64,000 nt of DNA from Pseudomonadota bacterium (GTDB lineage Bacteria > Pseudomonadota > Alphaproteobacteria > Caulobacterales > Caulobacteraceae): contig JAEWJI010000063.1 in NCBI GenBank assembly GCA_023386645.1, positions 62,001 to 126,000 of the forward strand, in the 5' to 3' direction. This document shows, one piece after another, positions 14,978 through 24,166 of the stretch (its first letter is position 1; each line of letters starts with the position of its first letter). Both the position numbers and the translations under genes were made by a program. Below the pieces are notes generated by a model. The model was not told the origin of the DNA. It ran no database searches and was given only the letters and a program-made list of their open reading frames with translations.

Positions 14978-16495
14978 GTGGCGGAACCGATCAAGTCGGT
15001 GCTGGTGGTGGGCGGGGGCACGGCCGGCTGGATGGCCGCGGCGGCCCTGAACCGGACGCTGGGGCCCCACGTCCAGGTGCGGCTGGTCGAGAGCGACGAC
15101 ATCGGCATCGTCGGCGTCGGAGAGGCGACGGTGCCGCCGATCCGCGACTTCAATGTCCTGATCGGGCTGGATGAGCCTGAGTTCATGCGCGAGACCCAGG
15201 CCACGATCAAACTGGGCATCGAGTTCGTCGACTGGGGGACGAAGGGCAATACCTACTTTCACCCGTTCGGCACCTTCGGGCCGGGCCAGACCCTGGGGGA
15301 CTTCCACCAGTCCTGGCTGCGGCTGCGGCAAGCGGGCGGGGGCCAGCGGCTGGAGGCCTATTCCGTCACCGCCCAGGCCGCCTGGCTGGGCAAGGCCGGC
15401 GAGCGCGTGGCCGATCCCCGCTCGCCCCTGACCAACCTGTTCACCGCCTTCCAGTTCGATGCGGGCCTGTACGCCCGCTATCTGCGCGAGGTCTGCGAGA
15501 GCCGGGGCGTCGAGCGGATCGAGGGCCAGATCACCGAAGTGATCCAGCGCCCCGACGACGGCTTTGTCTCGGGGGTGCGTCTGAAGGACGACCAGGTCCT
15601 GGAGGCCGACCTGTTCATAGACTGCACCGGCTTCCGCGCCCTTCTGATCGAAGGGACGATGAGGGCCGGATACGAGGACTGGAGCCACTGGCTGCCGATG
15701 AACCGGGCGATGGCCGTGCCCTGCGCGCGGGTGGAGCCGGTGCTGCCCTTCACGCGGGTATCGGCGCGCGACGCCGGCTGGCAGTGGCGGATCGGCCTCC
15801 AGCACCGGACCGGCAACGGCTATGTGTTCGCCGCCGATTTCACCGACGAGGAGACGGTGCGGGAGACCCTGCTGGGCACGCTGGACGGCGAACCGCTGGC
15901 GGAGCCGCGACTGCTGAAGTTCGTCACCGGCAAGCGGAAGTCGTTCTGGATCAAGAACGTCGTGGCCCTGGGGCTCTCGAGCGGCTTCATCGAACCGCTG
16001 GAGTCGACCAGCATCCACCTGGTCCAGGCGGGCATCTACAAGCTGCTGCAGCATTTCCCGGACAGCGGCTTCAGCCCGGTCAACATCGAGGCCTACAACC
16101 GTCGGCTGGCGCGCGAGGTCGAGCTGATCCGCGACTTCGTGATCCTGCACTATCACGCGACCCAGAGGGACGACACGCCCTTCTGGCGGCACTGCGCGGC
16201 CATGCCGATCCCTGACAGCCTGGCCGAGCGGGTCGAGCCGTTCCGCGATCGGGGCCTGCTGTTCCAGGTGGGGGCCGACGAGTATTTCAGCATGGGATCG
16301 TGGCTGGCGGTCATGGTCGGACAGGGCCTGGCCCCGCCGGCGGGCAGTCCGCTTTATCTCTATCAGGACGTGCGCCGGCTCGACGCCGGGCTGTCAGCGG
16401 TGGCGGCCGCCACCCGCAAGGCCGCCGAGGGCCTGATGTCTCACGACGACTTCCTGAAGGCCAACCGGATGTGGGCGGGCGGGTCAGGGGTTTAA
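14978..16495 (+). CDS. Tryptophan-halogenase-like flavoprotein
   Basis: The GTG at 14978 has an ideal gggagg site 6 nt upstream and gives 505 residues, close to PrnA-type halogenases. Motifs: FAD-binding GGGTAGW (12-18), VGVGEATVPPIRDF, a lysine at 78 in TIKLGIEFVDWG matching the catalytic Lys79 of PrnA, and EPLESTSIHLVQ (339-350), whose E342/S343 match PrnA Glu346/Ser347. The diagnostic W-x-W-x-I-P is present as WQWRIG (268-273), with Gly replacing Pro. Family members beside TonB-dependent receptors are common in Caulobacter, Sphingomonas and Xanthomonas carbohydrate loci and may not halogenate tryptophan. The gene is convergent with the receptor and separated from it by a hairpin. Confidence 0.9.
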   Translation: MAEPIKSVLVVGGGTAGWMAAAALNRTLGPHVQVRLVESDDIGIVGVGEATVPPIRDFNVLIGLDEPEFMRETQATIKLGIEFVDWGTKGNTYFHPFGTFGPGQTLGDFHQSWLRLRQAGGGQRLEAYSVTAQAAWLGKAGERVADPRSPLTNLFTAFQFDAGLYARYLREVCESRGVERIEGQITEVIQRPDDGFVSGVRLKDDQVLEADLFIDCTGFRALLIEGTMRAGYEDWSHWLPMNRAMAVPCARVEPVLPFTRVSARDAGWQWRIGLQHRTGNGYVFAADFTDEETVRETLLGTLDGEPLAEPRLLKFVTGKRKSFWIKNVVALGLSSGFIEPLESTSIHLVQAGIYKLLQHFPDSGFSPVNIEAYNRRLAREVELIRDFVILHYHATQRDDTPFWRHCAAMPIPDSLAERVEPFRDRGLLFQVGADEYFSMGSWLAVMVGQGLAPPAGSPLYLYQDVRRLDAGLSAVAAATRKAAEGLMSHDDFLKANRMWAGGSGV

Positions 16496-16515
16496 CTCGC
16501 TGCCCCAAATAAAGA

Positions 16516-16539
16516 AGCCGCGGGGCGGGCCCCGCGGCT
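16516..16539. terminator. Terminator between halogenase-like gene and TonB receptor
   Basis: agccgcgggg (16516-16525) pairs with ccccgcggct (16530-16539) around a cggg loop. Read on the minus strand it is followed by tctttattt, the signature of a rho-independent terminator for the receptor gene. It also closes the convergent halogenase gene. Confidence 0.75.
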
Positions 16540-16560
16540 GAAGTCTTCAGGAGAGGAGGT

Positions 16561-16584
16561 CCGCGCCGGATCGCTCCGGCGCGG
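16561..16584. other. GC-rich hairpin after the TonB receptor stop codon
   Basis: ccgcgccgga (16561-16570) and tccggcgcgg (16575-16584) form a perfect 10-bp stem with a tcgc loop, 6 bp past the receptor stop codon. No T-run follows it. It may stabilise the mRNA 3' end or assist the terminator at 16516-16539. Confidence 0.5.
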
Positions 16585-16590
16585 TAGGGA

Positions 16591-19314
16591 TCAGAAGCGG
16601 TAGTTGACGCCGAACAGGAAGGTCCGGCCGTAGCGCTGGTGGTTGATCACCTGGCGCTCATCGCCGTTCTGGAAGGTGTAGAAGGGCTCGTCGGTCAGAT
16701 TGTTGACCTGGGCCAGAACCGAGAGGCCCTCGGCCAAGCCTGACTGGAACTCGTAGCCGATCTGCGCGTCGACCACCGTCTCCTCGCCCACCTGGCGGAA
16801 TCCGCGCCCGTTGGCGAAGACCGACAGCTCGCCCAGGAACTCGGAGCGATAGCGGGCCGAGACGCGGCTCTGGAAGCCGAACCGCTCATAGTAGAGGGTC
16901 AGGTTTCCGGTGGTTTCCGACAGGCCCGGGATCGGAGTGATCTGGCCGTTCAGCGGGTTTTCGATCTCGCTCTCGTTCTGGGCCACGCTGAACTGAGCGC
17001 CGAAGCCCTCCAGCGCGGGCATGAACAGGTCGAACGGCACCCAGGCGGCGAACTCCACCCCCCACATGGCGCCGCCGTCCGCGTTCTGGGGCGAGCTGTA
17101 GAAGCCCTGGTTGATGACCGGGGTGACGCCCGGAGGCACCGGATAGCCCGTGAAGTCCAGGACCCGGCGATCGTCGTAGACGAAGGTCTCGAGGTTGCGG
17201 TGGAAGGCCGCCAGCGAGATGTAGCCCGACCGGCCGAAGTAGCGCTCGATCGAGATGTCGAAGACGTCCGCGATCCAGGGCCGAAGCTCCGGATTGCCGC
17301 CGCCGCCGCTCCAGGGCGAGTTCTCGATCGTGGCGCCCGGGATGTTCATCGACGGGTTGAAGCCGAAGCCCCGGCCAGCCTGCATCTGGTCCATCCGCGG
17401 ACGGGCCATGGTGCGGGCCGCGGCAGCGCGCAGAACCAGTTCGTCCTGGAGCTGGAAGATCAGGTTCAGGCTGGGCAGGACTTCCAGATAGGAGTCGCCG
17501 CCCTCGACCGCGATGTACTGCAGGCTGGGCCCGCTGCCCGTCGCGGCGAAGCCGCTGGCGTGCTGGTCCGTCTGGACGAACTGCATGCCGACGTTGCCGG
17601 TGACCGGCACCCCGCCCATGCTGGCGTCGATGTCCAGCTTGACGCTGGCGATCGCGACGTCCTCGCTGACCACCCAGTTCTTGCGCTGGACGTCGCCATA
17701 GGGGTTGCGGACCAGGGAATAGAAGCCGCTGTCGAGCAGGCCTTGCGTGTCGTAGCTGAGGATGCCGTCGATGCCCGCGTAATCCAGCGAGGTCGGATTC
17801 ATCAGGAACTGGTTCGGCACCGCGGCCGCGCCGCCGCCGGGAATGGCCAGGTACCATTCGTCGGCGATCATCTCCTTCTCGCGGCTCGAGGCGTAGAGAC
17901 CCAGTTCGATGCCGGTGAACACGGTCGTGCCGAGTTCGCCGCGCAGGGTGACGCGGGCGGCGTTCAGCTCGTCGATGATGGTCGGCATGTTCAGGTAGCC
18001 GTCCTGCCCCCCCGGAACCACGTCGCCGCCCCAGCCCTGGGGCGCGGTCAGGCGCATCAGCACCGGATCGGCGTAGTTCAGGCTGGGATCGAAGGTCGGA
18101 ACCCCGTCGTCGCCCATGGTGAAGTTGACCGTGGCGGTCGGACCCGTGCCGTTGCGGCCTGTGCCCCAGTAGGTCTCCAGGATCTGGTCGGTGCGCTCGA
18201 CCTTGGAGTGGCTGAGGTCGGTCCCGAGCGCCCAGTTGTCGCTGAGCTGGAACTCGGTGTTCCAGCCGATCGAGGTCAGCTCGGAATGCCGCGAGGTGAT
18301 GTCGCCCCGGCCGATGCCCCGCACGTTGGAGAAGGTCCCGGAGGTGACCAGGCCGTTCTGAGCGGAGGCGTTCGAGAGCGGTGAGCCGCCCCACAGGAGC
18401 GGGAGTTCGACGCCGCGGATGATCTGGGTGTTGTCGAACTCGGAGTAGAAGACGTCGAGGGTCGACCGCAGCTGGGTGCTCGGCGCCCATTCCAGGGTGC
18501 CGAAGACGCCCTCGCGTCCCAGTTCCGAGGACATGACGAACGGCTTGACGCCGCCGATGACCAGATTGCCGCCGCCGGCGTCGGCATAGCCCCAGCTCTC
18601 GTACCGCTCCGACTGGTACGGCGAAGACATGTGGGCGTAGCCCAGAGCGATGCCGATGGTGTCATCGGCGAACTGATCGACGTAGGAGACGGTGAACCGC
18701 TCGCCCGTGTCGGTCGTGCCCTCGTTCAGGGCCCCGATGTCGTTGATCTCGTAGCGGGCGTTCAGGGCGATCGCCTGGCGGCCGTAGGCCAGCGGCCGAA
18801 TGGTGCGCAGGTCGACCGTCCCGGCCAGGCCCTGGCCGATCAGCGAGGCGTCGGGGGTCTTGTAGACCACCACGCTGCCGAGCGCTTCCGACGGATACTG
18901 GTCGAACTCGACGCCGCGGTTGTCGCCGGTGGTCACCTGTTCACGACCGTTCAGCAGGGCGGTGGTGAAGTCGGGGCCGAGGCCGCGCACGGTCACGACC
19001 TGGGCGCGGCCATCCTGGCGCTGGGTCGCCAGGCCGGGCAGACGGCCGAGCGATTCGGCGATCGACATGTCAGGCAGCTTGCCGATGTCCTCGGCGGTCA
19101 CGACCTCGACGATCGAGGTGCTCTCGCGCTTGGTGTTGATCGAGCTCTCGATCGAGGAGCGGATGCCGGTGACGACGACTTCGTCGACCTGCGTCTCGTC
19201 CTCGTCGTCCTGCGCGGTCTGCGCGTGAGCCGCGCCCGTGAAGGCCAGCAGCATGGCGGCGCTGATAGCGCCCCCCGACATCAGACGCGCGCGCCTGGTG
19301 GACCCGTTCCTCAT
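16591..19314 (-). CDS. TonB-dependent receptor, probable maltodextrin uptake
   Basis: The 907-residue outer-membrane receptor has a signal peptide (about 1-31, ending GAAHAQ) and a TonB box region (DETQVDEVVVTGIRSSIES). A plug domain follows with IGKLPDMSIAESLGRLPGL, VTVRGLGPDFTTALLNGRE and GLAGTVDLRTIRPL. A long 22-stranded barrel ends with the C-terminal aromatic RTFLFGVNYRF. This matches the Caulobacter-type receptor family that includes MalA. Its neighbours (amylase, glucosidases, sugar transporter, LacI regulator) argue for malto-oligosaccharide import. The control region shared with the amylase carries LacI-like operator motifs. The substrate is inferred from context. Confidence 0.93.
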   Translation of the reverse strand: MRNGSTRRARLMSGGAISAAMLLAFTGAAHAQTAQDDEDETQVDEVVVTGIRSSIESSINTKRESTSIVEVVTAEDIGKLPDMSIAESLGRLPGLATQRQDGRAQVVTVRGLGPDFTTALLNGREQVTTGDNRGVEFDQYPSEALGSVVVYKTPDASLIGQGLAGTVDLRTIRPLAYGRQAIALNARYEINDIGALNEGTTDTGERFTVSYVDQFADDTIGIALGYAHMSSPYQSERYESWGYADAGGGNLVIGGVKPFVMSSELGREGVFGTLEWAPSTQLRSTLDVFYSEFDNTQIIRGVELPLLWGGSPLSNASAQNGLVTSGTFSNVRGIGRGDITSRHSELTSIGWNTEFQLSDNWALGTDLSHSKVERTDQILETYWGTGRNGTGPTATVNFTMGDDGVPTFDPSLNYADPVLMRLTAPQGWGGDVVPGGQDGYLNMPTIIDELNAARVTLRGELGTTVFTGIELGLYASSREKEMIADEWYLAIPGGGAAAVPNQFLMNPTSLDYAGIDGILSYDTQGLLDSGFYSLVRNPYGDVQRKNWVVSEDVAIASVKLDIDASMGGVPVTGNVGMQFVQTDQHASGFAATGSGPSLQYIAVEGGDSYLEVLPSLNLIFQLQDELVLRAAAARTMARPRMDQMQAGRGFGFNPSMNIPGATIENSPWSGGGGNPELRPWIADVFDISIERYFGRSGYISLAAFHRNLETFVYDDRRVLDFTGYPVPPGVTPVINQGFYSSPQNADGGAMWGVEFAAWVPFDLFMPALEGFGAQFSVAQNESEIENPLNGQITPIPGLSETTGNLTLYYERFGFQSRVSARYRSEFLGELSVFANGRGFRQVGEETVVDAQIGYEFQSGLAEGLSVLAQVNNLTDEPFYTFQNGDERQVINHQRYGRTFLFGVNYRF

Positions 19315-19373
19315 TGTCTTCCTCCCTGGCAGGTCCGCATTTCTGACGAGCGGTCCGGCGATATCGCAAATCT

Positions 19374-19389
19374 ATGCAAAAGTTTCGCT
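19374..19389. promoter_or_regulatory. Candidate LacI-family operator near the receptor start
   Basis: atgcaaaagtttcgct has the imperfect LacI-type form GCAAA-n-TTTCGC and lies 60 bp upstream of the TonB receptor start codon (minus strand). The word TGCAAAA recurs at 19538 and at 24082, next to the regulator gene. The match is by eye. Confidence 0.45.
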
Positions 19390-19401
19390 GGATGACAAGT
19401 C

Positions 19402-19416
19402 GGTAAACCGTTTGCC
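19402..19416. promoter_or_regulatory. Candidate operator, imperfect palindrome GGTAAA-CCG-TTTGCC
   Basis: ggtaaaccgtttgcc has arms GGYAAA and TTTRCC, close to the LacI/GalR operator pattern, and lies between the divergent receptor and amylase genes. Binding by the LacI regulator at 23055 is inferred. Confidence 0.45.
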
Positions 19417-19537
19417 ACAGGCGCAACACAAATCGTTCGGCCGGCGCGTGGCCAGAGTGCTGCGAGAGTGCGGTGCAACATGGCGTTGTCGGTCGGCCGG
19501 TCGCATTGACGCCTCGGTTGACAGGCGTCAGGCTGAC

Positions 19538-19555
19538 TGCAAAATCTTGCAAACG
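19538..19555. promoter_or_regulatory. Candidate LacI-family operator upstream of the amylase
   Basis: tgcaaaatcttgcaaacg contains the inverted arms TGCAA/TTGCA and ends in CAAACG. It is 37 bp before the amylase ATG, a position that would block its promoter. The motif is shared with the regulator's own upstream region. Confidence 0.5.
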
Positions 19556-19591
19556 TGCCGGCGGAGACCGGCGGATGGGTGGAATATCCGG

Positions 19592-21403
19592 ATGATCAGA
19601 GCGGTGATTGGAAGACGGCTGGCGGGAGCGGCCGCGGCCGCCGCGCTGGCGCTTCCGGCCACCGTCGCGGTCGGCGAGGCGACGGGGGCCGAAGAGTTCG
19701 CCAGCCGTCCCGCCTCCGACGAGGTGATCTATTTCCTGCTGCCGGACCGGTTCGAGAACGGCGACCGCGCCAACGACCAGGGCGGGCTGGAGGGCGACCG
19801 GCTCGTCACCGGCTATGATCCCACCGATCGCGGCTTCTACCACGGCGGCGACCTCACGGGCCTCATCCAGCGGCTGGACTACATCCAGGGACTGGGCGCC
19901 ACGGCGCTGTGGATCGCGCCGGTGTTCGCGAACAAACCGGTCCAGGGGGCGCCGGGCCAGGAGAGCGCGGCCTATCACGGCTACTGGATCACCGACTTCA
20001 CCCGCGTCGATCCGCACCTGGGGACGAACGCGGACTTCAAGGCGCTGGTCGACGCCGCCCATGCGCGGGGGATGAAGGTCTATCTGGACATCGTCATCAA
20101 CCACACGGCCGACGTGATCCGGTACCGCGAGTGCCCGGGCTGGGAATGCGACTACCGCTGGCGCGGGGACTATCCTTACACCCGGCGCGGCGGTCTGGAC
20201 GGGGACCCGATCAACGAAGGCTTCCGCGACGATGAGCCGGGGACCTATGGCGCCCTGACCCAGCCGGACTACGCCTACACCCCCTACGTTCCGGAGGCTG
20301 AACGCGACATCAAGGCGCCGGCCTGGCTGAACGACGTCGGCCTGTACCACAACCGGGGCAACAGCGTCTGGCGGGGCGAGAGCGCCCTGGACGGCGACTT
20401 CGCGGGTCTCGACGACGTGATGACCGAGCATCCGCGTGTCGTGGAGGGCATGATCGAGCTCTACGCCGGCTGGATCCGCGACTACGGAATCGACGGATAC
20501 CGGATCGACACGGCCCGGCACGTGAACCCGGAATTCTGGCAGGCCTTCGTGCCGGCCATCCAGAAGGTCGCCGCCGAGGCCGGTCGGCCGAACTTCCATA
20601 TCTTCGGCGAGGTCTACAGCTTCGACGCGGCCGAACTGGCGCGGCACACCCATGTCGACCGGCTGCCCAGCGTCATCGACTTCGCCTTCCAAAAGGCCGT
20701 GCGCGAGGCAGTGGCCGGCACCGCGGGGCCGGACAGGCTCGCCGCCCTCTATGCCGCCGACGCCGTGTACGCGGGCGGCGAGGCGACGGCTCTGACGCTG
20801 CCGACCTTCGTCGGCAACCACGACATGGGCCGGTTCGCCCACCTGCTGCTGAGCGCGCGGCCCGACATCTCGGACGACGAACTGCTGGCCCGCACGACCC
20901 TGGCGAACGCCATGATGATGTTCGGGCGCGGGCCGCCCGTCATCTACTACGGCGACGAACAGGGCTTCACCGGCGACGGCGACGACAAGCGCGCCCGCCA
21001 GGACATGTTCGAGACCCGCACCCCCGACTACGCCGACGACCGCCGGGTGGGCGAAGCGACAGGGCCGTTCGACACCGAAGCGACCCTCTATCGCCGGATC
21101 GCCGAACTGGCTCGCATCCGTCAGGCGGACCAGCGCCTGAGGCGCGGCCGGACCGTGGTGCGGCGCGCCGATCCGGGACCGGGCCTGCTGGCCGTCTCGC
21201 GCCTGGACGGCGGGGGCGAGACCCTGGTCGTCTACAACACCTCGACCGAAGCGATGGTCGCCAGCGTGCCCGTGGATCCGGCCTCGGCCGCCTGGCGCGG
21301 CGTCAGCGGCGAATGCCCGGCCGTTTCGGCCGCCCCGGGCGCCGTGCGCGTCTCGGTCGGTCCCCTCCAGTATCTCGTCTGCGTTTCGGAAGGCTCGCGT
21401 TGA
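19592..21403 (+). CDS. GH13 alpha-amylase family protein, secreted
   Basis: The 603-residue protein from the ATG at 19592 has a signal peptide (GRRLAGAAAAAALALPATVA). The GH13 barrel begins VIYFLLPDRFENGD. Catalytic signatures: DIVINH region, YRIDTARH with nucleophile Asp306, FGEVYS with acid/base Glu340 and VGNHDMGRF with Asp411. A small C-terminal beta domain follows (LLAVSRLDGGGETLVVYNTS). It likely cleaves starch-derived dextrins in the periplasm or outside the cell. The open frame extends upstream, but that region holds the operators. The stop overlaps the next gene by 4 nt (TTGA). Confidence 0.93.
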   Translation: MIRAVIGRRLAGAAAAAALALPATVAVGEATGAEEFASRPASDEVIYFLLPDRFENGDRANDQGGLEGDRLVTGYDPTDRGFYHGGDLTGLIQRLDYIQGLGATALWIAPVFANKPVQGAPGQESAAYHGYWITDFTRVDPHLGTNADFKALVDAAHARGMKVYLDIVINHTADVIRYRECPGWECDYRWRGDYPYTRRGGLDGDPINEGFRDDEPGTYGALTQPDYAYTPYVPEAERDIKAPAWLNDVGLYHNRGNSVWRGESALDGDFAGLDDVMTEHPRVVEGMIELYAGWIRDYGIDGYRIDTARHVNPEFWQAFVPAIQKVAAEAGRPNFHIFGEVYSFDAAELARHTHVDRLPSVIDFAFQKAVREAVAGTAGPDRLAALYAADAVYAGGEATALTLPTFVGNHDMGRFAHLLLSARPDISDDELLARTTLANAMMMFGRGPPVIYYGDEQGFTGDGDDKRARQDMFETRTPDYADDRRVGEATGPFDTEATLYRRIAELARIRQADQRLRRGRTVVRRADPGPGLLAVSRLDGGGETLVVYNTSTEAMVASVPVDPASAAWRGVSGECPAVSAAPGAVRVSVGPLQYLVCVSEGSR

Positions 21404-23028
21404 ACATCCAGAGCCTGCCCGTCGCGGCCCAAGCCTCAGTCGCCGCCGACCCGGCCGCCGAATGGTGGCGGGGCGCGGTCCTGTACCAGGTCTATCCCCG
21501 CAGCTTCGCCGACTCGAACGGCGATGGCGTGGGCGACCTGAACGGCGTCACCGAGCGGCTGGATCACATAGCCTCGCTCGGCGTCGACGGCCTGTGGCTG
21601 AGCCCCTTCTTCACCTCGCCTATGAAGGACTTCGGCTACGACGTGGCCGACTATCGCGGCGTCGATCCGATCTTCGGCACGATCGCGGACTTCGACCGGC
21701 TGGTCGAGCGCGCCCATGGACTGGGGCTCAAGGTCATCATCGATCAGGTCTTTTCCCATTCGTCCGACCAGCATGAATGGTTCGTCGAGAGCCGGAGGGA
21801 CCGAACCAATCCCAGGGCCGACTGGTACGTCTGGGCCGACGCAAAGGCGGATGGTTCGCCCCCCTCGAACTGGCAGTCGGTGTTTGGCGGCCCGGCCTGG
21901 ACCTGGGACGCGCGGCGCGGCCAGTACTATCTGCACAACTTCCTGAGGGAACAGCCGGACCTGAACGTCCGCAATCCGGACGTGCAGGACGCGCTTCTGG
22001 ACGTCTGCCGGTTCTGGCTGGACCGGGGGGTGGACGGCTTCCGGTTCGACGCCATCAATTTCGCGATGCACGACCCTGCCCTGACGGACAATCCGCCGGT
22101 CACGACACCCGGCAAGCGGACCCGGCCGTTCGACTTCCAGCACCACTTCCACAACCAGTCGCAGCCTGACGTGCTGGGCTTTCTGACACGGCTGCGACGG
22201 CTGGCCGACAGCTATGGCGACCGCTTCCTGGTCGCCGAAGTCGGGGGCGAGCAGGCCGAGCGGGAGATGCAGGACTACACCGCCGGCGACGAGCGCCTGC
22301 ACAGCGCCTACGGCTTCCTCTACCTCTACGCCGAGCGGCTCTCGTCGGAGCTGGTCGGGCAGGGGGCGCGCGCCTGGCCGGCGGACGAGGGGGTGGGTTG
22401 GCCGTCCTGGACCTTCTCGAACCACGACGCGCCGCGCGCGGTCTCCCGCTGGGCCGAGGGCCGGGATCTGAAGGCGCTCGCCGACATGTCCCTGCTGCTG
22501 CTGACGACCATGCGTGGCAATGTCTTCCTCTATCAGGGCGAGGAGCTGGGCCTGCCTCAGGCGGAGGTTCCGTTCGACCGGCTCCGCGATCCCGAGGCCA
22601 TCGCCAACTGGCCCCAGACCCTAGGCCGGGACGGGGCGCGGACGCCGATGCCGTGGACGGCCGACCGGGCGCACGCGGGGTTCTCGACCGCCGAGCCCTG
22701 GCTGCCGGTGGATGCGCGACACCTGCGCTTGGCGGTGGAGGCGCAGGAGGCCGATCCCCGGTCGACCCTGAACCTGACGCGCGAGCTGGTGCGGCTGCGC
22801 AAGAGCCATCCCGCGCTTCGGACGGGCGACATGCAGGTGCGCGAGGCCGGGCCGGGTCTTCTGGTGTTCGAACGGTCGGCGTCCGGCGAGCGGCTGCTGT
22901 GCGTCTTCAACCTGGGGCATGGCGATGAGGCCTGGTCGCCGCCAGAGGAGGCACGCCCGCTGGCCCTGGTCAACTGGTCGGGCGAGGGCGTCATGCCGCC
23001 GCTGGCCGGCGCGGTGTTCAGCCTGTGA
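21400..23028 (+). CDS. GH13 alpha-glucosidase (oligo-1,6-/alpha-1,4-glucosidase type)
   Basis: The TTG at 21400 overlaps the amylase stop and has ggaagg 6 nt upstream. It gives 542 residues, the normal length for this subfamily. Motifs: WWRGAVLYQVYPRSFADSNG at the N-terminus, DQVFSHSSDQHEWF, FRFDAINF with nucleophile Asp217, FLVAEVGGE with acid/base Glu280, and FSNHDAPRA. The enzyme releases glucose from the non-reducing end of malto-oligosaccharides. No signal peptide is visible, so it should act in the cytoplasm, downstream of import. It is translationally coupled to the amylase. Confidence 0.94.
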   Translation: MNIQSLPVAAQASVAADPAAEWWRGAVLYQVYPRSFADSNGDGVGDLNGVTERLDHIASLGVDGLWLSPFFTSPMKDFGYDVADYRGVDPIFGTIADFDRLVERAHGLGLKVIIDQVFSHSSDQHEWFVESRRDRTNPRADWYVWADAKADGSPPSNWQSVFGGPAWTWDARRGQYYLHNFLREQPDLNVRNPDVQDALLDVCRFWLDRGVDGFRFDAINFAMHDPALTDNPPVTTPGKRTRPFDFQHHFHNQSQPDVLGFLTRLRRLADSYGDRFLVAEVGGEQAEREMQDYTAGDERLHSAYGFLYLYAERLSSELVGQGARAWPADEGVGWPSWTFSNHDAPRAVSRWAEGRDLKALADMSLLLLTTMRGNVFLYQGEELGLPQAEVPFDRLRDPEAIANWPQTLGRDGARTPMPWTADRAHAGFSTAEPWLPVDARHLRLAVEAQEADPRSTLNLTRELVRLRKSHPALRTGDMQVREAGPGLLVFERSASGERLLCVFNLGHGDEAWSPPEEARPLALVNWSGEGVMPPLAGAVFSL

Positions 23029-23054
23029 CGGCCCCGCGCGAGATCATCGGGCCT

Positions 23055-24068
23055 TCAGCCGCCGCAGGTCTCGCGCACGATCAGGTCGGTCGGCACCCGC
23101 TCGGAGCGGCCGACGGCGCCGCCGCCGTGGTCCAGCAGCTTGGAGACCATAAGCCGGCCCGCCTTGACGGTGTCCTGGGCGATGGTGGTCAGGGCCGGGC
23201 GGCTGTAGCGGCTGAACGGGACGTTGTCGAAGCCGATCACCGACACCTGGCCGGGCACCGCGATGTCGTTGTGCAGCAGGGCGCGCACGGCCCCCAGCGC
23301 GATCTGGTCGCTGGCCGCCACCACGCCGTCGAAGTCGACGCCACGGCGGATGAGCGACTCTACAGCGGCCTCGGCGGATTCGACCTCGAAGTGGGCCGGG
23401 ACGATCAGGTCCGGGTCGACCGGCAGGTGGGCGGCGGCCAGGGCGTCGAGATAGCCGCGATGCCGCTGCATGGCCTCGGGCGGATCGGTGTCGCCCAGGA
23501 AGACGATGCGCTTCCGGCCCAGCCGCGCCAGGTGCAGGGTCGCCCGCTTGCCGCCCTTGATGTTGTCGGAGCCGACCGAGCAATAGGCCTGGTCGGGCAG
23601 CTGGGCGCCCCAGACCACGAACCGGCCCTCGGTCTCCGCCAGTCGGTTGAAGGCGGCGTGCAGGCTGCTCTGGCCCAGGAAGATCACTCCATCCGCGCGG
23701 CTGGTGTTCAGGGCCGAGGCCACGTCCTCATAGGTCGCCGGCGAGAGATGGCTGACCAGAAGATCGCAGCCGCGATCCCGCGCCGCCTCGCCCACCCCGG
23801 CCAGCAACTCCAGGAAGAAGGGGTCGGACAGATGGCTCGCTCGACCCTGCGGCCGGGGCACCACCAGGGCGATCGTGCCCTGGGCGCCGATGGGCCCCGC
23901 CGGCATGGAGCGGCGGAACGGATAGTCGTGCTCGCGCGCCAGTTTCCAGATCAGCTGCTTGGTGCGCGCGTTCACCGCAGGGCTGTCGTTCAGGGCCCGA
24001 GAGGCGGTCGCGATCGACACGCCGGCCAGCCTGGCCAGGTCCTCCAGGCGGGTGGTCTTCTTCGTCAC
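23055..24068 (-). CDS. LacI-family transcriptional regulator of the maltodextrin locus
   Basis: The N-terminal helix-turn-helix reads RLEDLARLAGVSIATASRAL and is followed by the hinge helix and a periplasmic-binding-like effector domain (GTIALVVPRP, DGVIFLGQSS, RIVFLGDTDPPEA, DGVVAASDQIALGAV, VSVIGFDNVPFSRY). The GTG at 24068 gives 337 residues, the family norm. A TTG at 24098 would add ten residues but lies within the palindromic control sequence, so I prefer GTG. It is convergent with the alpha-glucosidase and divergent from the GH97 gene. It probably represses the locus until a maltodextrin-derived ligand binds. Confidence 0.92.
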   Translation of the reverse strand: MTKKTTRLEDLARLAGVSIATASRALNDSPAVNARTKQLIWKLAREHDYPFRRSMPAGPIGAQGTIALVVPRPQGRASHLSDPFFLELLAGVGEAARDRGCDLLVSHLSPATYEDVASALNTSRADGVIFLGQSSLHAAFNRLAETEGRFVVWGAQLPDQAYCSVGSDNIKGGKRATLHLARLGRKRIVFLGDTDPPEAMQRHRGYLDALAAAHLPVDPDLIVPAHFEVESAEAAVESLIRRGVDFDGVVAASDQIALGAVRALLHNDIAVPGQVSVIGFDNVPFSRYSRPALTTIAQDTVKAGRLMVSKLLDHGGGAVGRSERVPTDLIVRETCGG

Positions 24069-24082
24069 GGTGGCGTGGGCCT

Positions 24083-24104
24083 GCAAAATTTGCTGCAAAG
24101 CTTT
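24083..24104. promoter_or_regulatory. Candidate operator between the LacI gene and the GH97 operon
   Basis: gcaaaatttgc is a perfect inverted repeat around one base (24083-24093), followed at once by the palindrome aaagcttt (24097-24104). It shares TGCAAAAT with the site at 19538. Its position suits both autoregulation and control of the divergent GH97-MFS-esterase-GH15 genes. Confidence 0.55.
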
Positions 24105-24166
24105 TCAGCCACCGATCAAGCCGGATGGCAAGAGGCGCCGGAGAGCGCTGTAAGGGAGATGAGCCG

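Noticed and set aside
19238..19591. Upstream extension of the amylase frame
   Set aside because: It overlaps the receptor start and the operator motifs, and the signal peptide begins at 19592.
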